Assembly: GCF_014656135.1 (NCBI RefSeq)
Contig: NZ_BNBV01000030.1
Location: 29,002-64,898 of the forward strand
Direction of reading: 5' to 3'
Source: Streptomyces thermodiastaticus
GTDB lineage: Bacteria; Actinomycetota; Actinomycetes; Streptomycetales; Streptomycetaceae
DNA length: 35,897 nt
Made by a program: the position numbers and the translations under genes. Positions within the stretch are counted from its first letter, which is position 1. The number at the start of each line of letters is the position of its first letter. The notes under the pieces were generated by a model. It made no database searches. It saw only the letters and a program-made list of their open reading frames with translations, and was not told where the DNA came from. Of the stretch, positions 32,866 through 35,897 are shown piece after piece.

Positions 32866-33765
32866 ATGGCTCCGACCTCGACTCCGCAGACCCCCTTCGG
32901 GCGGGTCCTCACCGCCATGGTCACGCCCTTCACGGCGGACGGCGCACTCGACCTCGACGGCGCACAGCGGCTCGCCACCCACCTGGTGGACGCAGGCAAC
33001 GACGGCCTGGTCGTCAACGGCACCACCGGCGAGTCACCCACCACCAGCGATGCGGAGAAAGCGGACCTGATCCGCGCGGTCCTGGAGGCGGTCGGCGACC
33101 GCGCCCACGTCGTGGCCGGCGTCGGCACCAACGACACCCACCACAGCATCGAGCTGGCCCGCGCCGCCGAGCAGGCCGGCGCGCACGGCCTGCTCACCGT
33201 CACGCCGTACTACAACAAGCCCCCCCAGGAGGGCCTGTACCGGCACTTCACGGCCATCGCCGACGCCACCGGCCTGCCGGTGATGCTCTACGACATCCCC
33301 GGCCGCAGCGGCGTCCCGATCAGCACCGAGACGATCGTCCGCCTCGCCGAGCACCCGCGCATCGTCGCCAACAAGGACGCCAAGGGCGACCTGGGCCGCG
33401 CCAGCTGGGCCATCGCCCGCTCCGGCCTCGCCTGGTACTCCGGCGACGACATGCTGAACCTGCCGCTGCTCTCCGTGGGCGCGGTCGGCTTCGTCTCGGT
33501 CGTCGGCCACGTCGCCACCCCGGATCTGCGTGCCCTGATCGACGCCTTCACCTCCGGTGACGTCCAGAAGGCCACCGAGATCCACCAGAAGCTGCTGCCG
33601 ATCTACACTGGCATGTTCCGCACCCAGGGCGTCATGACCACCAAGGCCGCCCTCGCGCTGCAGGGGCTGCCCGGCGGCCCGCTGCGGCCCCCCATGATCG
33701 AGCTGACCGAGGAAGAGACCGAGCAGCTCAAGATCGATCTTGCTGCCGGCGGGGTACAGCTCTGA
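32866..33765 (+). CDS. dapA: 4-hydroxy-tetrahydrodipicolinate synthase
   Basis: The start is ATG 32866 (MAPTSTPQTPFGRVLTAMVT); 299 aa. It is a TIM-barrel aldolase with NGTTGES (51-57), TPYYNKP (113-119), Tyr142 and the Schiff-base Lys170 in RIVANKDAKGD. It condenses pyruvate with aspartate semialdehyde, the first committed step to diaminopimelate and lysine. No ribosome binding site precedes the ATG. The rnj gene follows after 187 bp. Confidence 0.97.
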   Translation: MAPTSTPQTPFGRVLTAMVTPFTADGALDLDGAQRLATHLVDAGNDGLVVNGTTGESPTTSDAEKADLIRAVLEAVGDRAHVVAGVGTNDTHHSIELARAAEQAGAHGLLTVTPYYNKPPQEGLYRHFTAIADATGLPVMLYDIPGRSGVPISTETIVRLAEHPRIVANKDAKGDLGRASWAIARSGLAWYSGDDMLNLPLLSVGAVGFVSVVGHVATPDLRALIDAFTSGDVQKATEIHQKLLPIYTGMFRTQGVMTTKAALALQGLPGGPLRPPMIELTEEETEQLKIDLAAGGVQL

Positions 33766-33902
33766 CACCGAGACTTCGCGGGAAACCCCGCACCGCCCGG
33801 CCTCGTCCCCGCAGTACGGGGCGCCGGGCGACACAACTGAACAAGCAGGACCACCGGTGCCTGCACCACCGACAACGACAACTGCTCTTGCACGAACGTC
33901 AT

Positions 33903-33934
33903 GCGCGCCACGTGCCCACCGGTACGTGGCGCGC
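33903..33934 (+). promoter_or_regulatory. Hairpin in the rnj leader, next to the ribosome binding site
   Basis: An 11-bp perfect stem GCGCGCCACGT/ACGTGGCGCGC with a 10-base loop, ending six bases before the GAGGAG (33941-33946) of rnj. Its position suggests control of rnj translation or decay. Confidence 0.6.
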
Positions 33935-33952
33935 GTGGTTGAGGAGAATCTT

Positions 33953-35638
33953 TTGAGCCATCCGCACCCTGAACTCGGCCCGCCTCCGCCTCTGGCCGAA
34001 GGCGGCCTGCGTGTCACCCCGCTCGGCGGCCTCGGTGAGATCGGCCGCAACATGACGGTCTTCGAATTCGGCGGACGTCTGCTGATCGTCGACTGCGGAG
34101 TGCTCTTCCCCGAGGAGGAGCAGCCCGGAATCGACCTGATCCTGCCCGACTTCTCGTGCATCCGGGACCGTCTCGACGACATCGAGGGCATCGTCCTCAC
34201 CCACGGCCACGAGGACCACATCGGCGGCGTGCCCTATCTCCTGCGGGAGAAGCCGGACATTCCGCTGATCGGCTCCAAGCTGACCCTCGCCCTCATCGAG
34301 GCCAAGCTGCAGGAGCACCGCATCCGCCCCTACACCCTGCAGGTCGCCGAGGGGCAGCGGGAGCGCCTCGGGCCCTTCGACTGCGAGTTCATCGCGGTCA
34401 ACCACTCCATCCCCGACGCGCTCGCGGTCGCGATCCGCACGCCCGTCGGCATGGTCGTGCACACCGGCGACTTCAAGATGGACCAGCTGCCGCTGGACAA
34501 CCGTCTGACCGACCTGCACACCTTCGCCCGGCTGAGCGAGGAGGGCATCGACCTCCTCCTCACCGACTCCACGAACGCCGAGGTCCCCGGGTTCACGCCG
34601 CACGAGCGGGACATTTCCGGCGTGCTGCGCCAGGTCTTCGCCGGCGCCCGCAAGCGGATCATCGTGGCGAGCTTCGCCAGCCACGTCCACCGCATCCAGC
34701 AGATCCTGGACGCGGCCTACGAATACGGCCGCCGTGTCGCCTTCGTCGGCCGCTCGATGGTGCGCAACATGGGCATCGCCCGGGACCTCGGCTATCTGCG
34801 GGTGCCGCCGGGCCTGGTCGTGGACGTCAAGACGCTCGACGACCTCCCGGACCACGAGGTGGTCCTGGTCTGCACGGGCTCGCAGGGCGAACCGATGGCG
34901 GCCCTGTCCCGCATGGCCAACCGGGACCACCAGATCCGCATCGTCGAGGGCGACACGGTGATCCTGGCATCCTCGCTGATCCCGGGCAACGAGAACGCGG
35001 TCTACCGCGTGATCAACGGCCTCACCCGCTGGGGCGCCAACGTCGTGCACAAGGGCAACGCCAAGGTGCATGTCTCGGGCCACGCCTCGGCCGGTGAGCT
35101 GCTGTACTTCTACAACATCTGCCGGCCCAGGAACCTGATGCCGGTCCACGGCGAATGGCGGCATCTGCGGGCCAACGCCGAGCTGGGTGCCCTCACCGGC
35201 ATCCCGCACGACCGCATCGTCATCGCCGAGGACGGCGTGACCGTCGACCTCGTCGAGGGCAAGGCCAAGATCTCCGGCAAGGTGCAGGCCGGCTACGTCT
35301 ACGTCGACGGCCTCTCCGTCGGCGACGTCGGCGAGCCGGCGCTGAAGGACCGCAAGATCCTCGGGGACGAGGGCATCATCTCGGTCTTCGTGGTGGTCGA
35401 CGCCACCTCCGGCAAGGTGACCGGCGGCCCGCACATCCAGGCCCGCGGCTCCGGCATCGAGGATTCGGCCTTCGCCGACGTCATCCCGAAGATCTCGGAC
35501 GCCCTGGAGAAGTCGGCACAGGAGGGCATCGCCGACACTCACCAGATGCAGCAGATCATCCGCCGCACGCTGGGCAAGTGGGTCTCGGACACCTACCGGC
35601 GCAGGCCGATGATCCTCCCGGTCGTCGTGGAGGTCTGA
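33953..35638 (+). CDS. rnj: Ribonuclease J
   Basis: The start is TTG 33953 (LSHPHPELGPPPP), with GAGGAG at optimal spacing; 561 aa, the length I recall for Streptomyces RNase J. The metallo-beta-lactamase core has THGHEDHIGG (His84, His86, Asp88, His89), VNHSIPDA and HTGDFKMD. The beta-CASP domain has LTDSTNAE, VASFASHVHRIQQ and HVSGHASAGEL. The C-terminal domain ends RRPMILPVVVEV. It has 5'-to-3' exonuclease and endonuclease activity in mRNA decay and rRNA maturation. It follows dapA, with a leader hairpin at 33903-33934 and tandem terminators after the stop. Confidence 0.97.
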   Translation: MSHPHPELGPPPPLAEGGLRVTPLGGLGEIGRNMTVFEFGGRLLIVDCGVLFPEEEQPGIDLILPDFSCIRDRLDDIEGIVLTHGHEDHIGGVPYLLREKPDIPLIGSKLTLALIEAKLQEHRIRPYTLQVAEGQRERLGPFDCEFIAVNHSIPDALAVAIRTPVGMVVHTGDFKMDQLPLDNRLTDLHTFARLSEEGIDLLLTDSTNAEVPGFTPHERDISGVLRQVFAGARKRIIVASFASHVHRIQQILDAAYEYGRRVAFVGRSMVRNMGIARDLGYLRVPPGLVVDVKTLDDLPDHEVVLVCTGSQGEPMAALSRMANRDHQIRIVEGDTVILASSLIPGNENAVYRVINGLTRWGANVVHKGNAKVHVSGHASAGELLYFYNICRPRNLMPVHGEWRHLRANAELGALTGIPHDRIVIAEDGVTVDLVEGKAKISGKVQAGYVYVDGLSVGDVGEPALKDRKILGDEGIISVFVVVDATSGKVTGGPHIQARGSGIEDSAFADVIPKISDALEKSAQEGIADTHQMQQIIRRTLGKWVSDTYRRRPMILPVVVEV

Positions 35639-35640
35639 CG

Positions 35641-35666
35641 TCCCGTCGGCCTCGGCCCCGACGGGA
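35641..35666 (+). terminator. First hairpin after rnj
   Basis: A 9-bp perfect stem TCCCGTCGG/CCGACGGGA with an 8-base loop, two bases after the stop. Confidence 0.7.
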
Positions 35667-35688
35667 CCGGTACGACGCTCAACTGATG

Positions 35689-35722
35689 GCGGGGCGCCTC
35701 GATTTGCATCGGGGCGCCCCGC
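35689..35722 (+). terminator. Second, stronger hairpin after rnj
   Basis: A 15-bp stem (one G-T pair) from GCGGGGCGCC with a 4-base TTGC loop. Tandem terminators insulate the following rRNA promoter region. Confidence 0.88.
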
Positions 35723-35739
35723 TCCAGTACGTTTACGAC

Positions 35740-35897
35740 CCCGCCCACACGGGTAGCCGGGACGCCTCGGCGTGCCGGACCATGATCCCGGCAAGGGGGC
35801 GGGAAATCCGGCTCAGAAGCTCTGATAAAGTCGGAGCCGCCGGAAAGGGAAACGCGAGAGCGGGAACCTGGAAAGCGCCGAGGACATCGGATCGGAA
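35740..35897 (+). promoter_or_regulatory. Promoter/leader of an rRNA operon (16S outside the window)
   Basis: The segments CTCTGATAAAGTCGGAG, GGAAAGGGAAACGCGA and GGAACCTGGAAAGCGCCGAG, ending in ATCGGATCGGAA, match what I remember of the upstream leader of Streptomyces rrn operons, where related promoter units repeat before 16S. TAAAGT (35826-35831) is a likely -10 of one promoter. Recognition is from memory; the 16S gene itself is not visible. Confidence 0.75.

Noticed and set aside
33740..33952. N-terminal extension of RNase J from an upstream start
   Set aside because: The added residues are unlike RNase J, and the region carries a strong hairpin followed by GAGGAG before the TTG at 33953.

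Overview
The window is a high-G+C actinobacterial chromosome segment, almost certainly Streptomyces. The evidence is dense GC-third-position coding, GTG/TTG starts with GGAGG-type ribosome binding sites, a BldB-type developmental regulator, a ThyX rather than ThyA thymidylate synthase, and the rpsO-pnp-M16 protease-dapB-thyX-dapA-rnj gene order. The last ~80 bases look like the leader of a Streptomyces rRNA operon whose 16S gene lies beyond the edge.

Left part (1-24.7 kb): a type VII (ESX) secretion locus. Minus strand: the Pro/Ala/Gly-rich N-terminus of an SCO5717-family (EspI/MinD-like) ATPase running off the left edge, an unassigned 263-aa protein, and eccE. Divergent plus strand: eccB, mycP (mycosin with an intact Asp/His/Ser triad) and a small membrane protein. 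Then comes an accessory block (about 7.7-16.3 kb), part of which is visibly poorer in G+C. It has a minus-strand trio (170-aa helical protein, 770-aa WXG-domain protein with a Gly-rich hydrophobic C-terminal segment, signal-anchored 203-aa protein) and a plus-strand series (small helical protein, WXG protein with a long disordered tail, a second mycosin in which every catalytic residue is substituted, and an EsxB/EsxA-like WXG100 pair). Next are eccC on the minus strand (three FtsK-type ATPase domains), divergent eccD, a membrane-anchored PQQ-propeller protein and, convergent with it, bldB.

Right part (24.7-35.9 kb): core genes. rpsO and pnp are separated by a strong hairpin. The M16 protease gene overlaps pnp by 4 bases. 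dapB and a two-TM protein follow, then two minus-strand membrane proteins, then thyX, dapA (apparently leaderless), rnj with a hairpin just upstream of its ribosome binding site, tandem terminators, and the rRNA operon leader.

How it fits together: EccB, EccC, EccD and EccE would form the membrane complex. EccC recruits WXG100 substrates (the EsxA-like protein has a C-terminal YxxxD signal) and MycP is the processing/stabilising protease. The accessory block supplies candidate substrates, partners and a catalytically dead mycosin. The most interesting items are the dead mycosin within a WXG substrate operon, the chaperone-effector-membrane protein trio, an inverted repeat sitting on the likely eccC promoter, and the hairpin in front of rnj.
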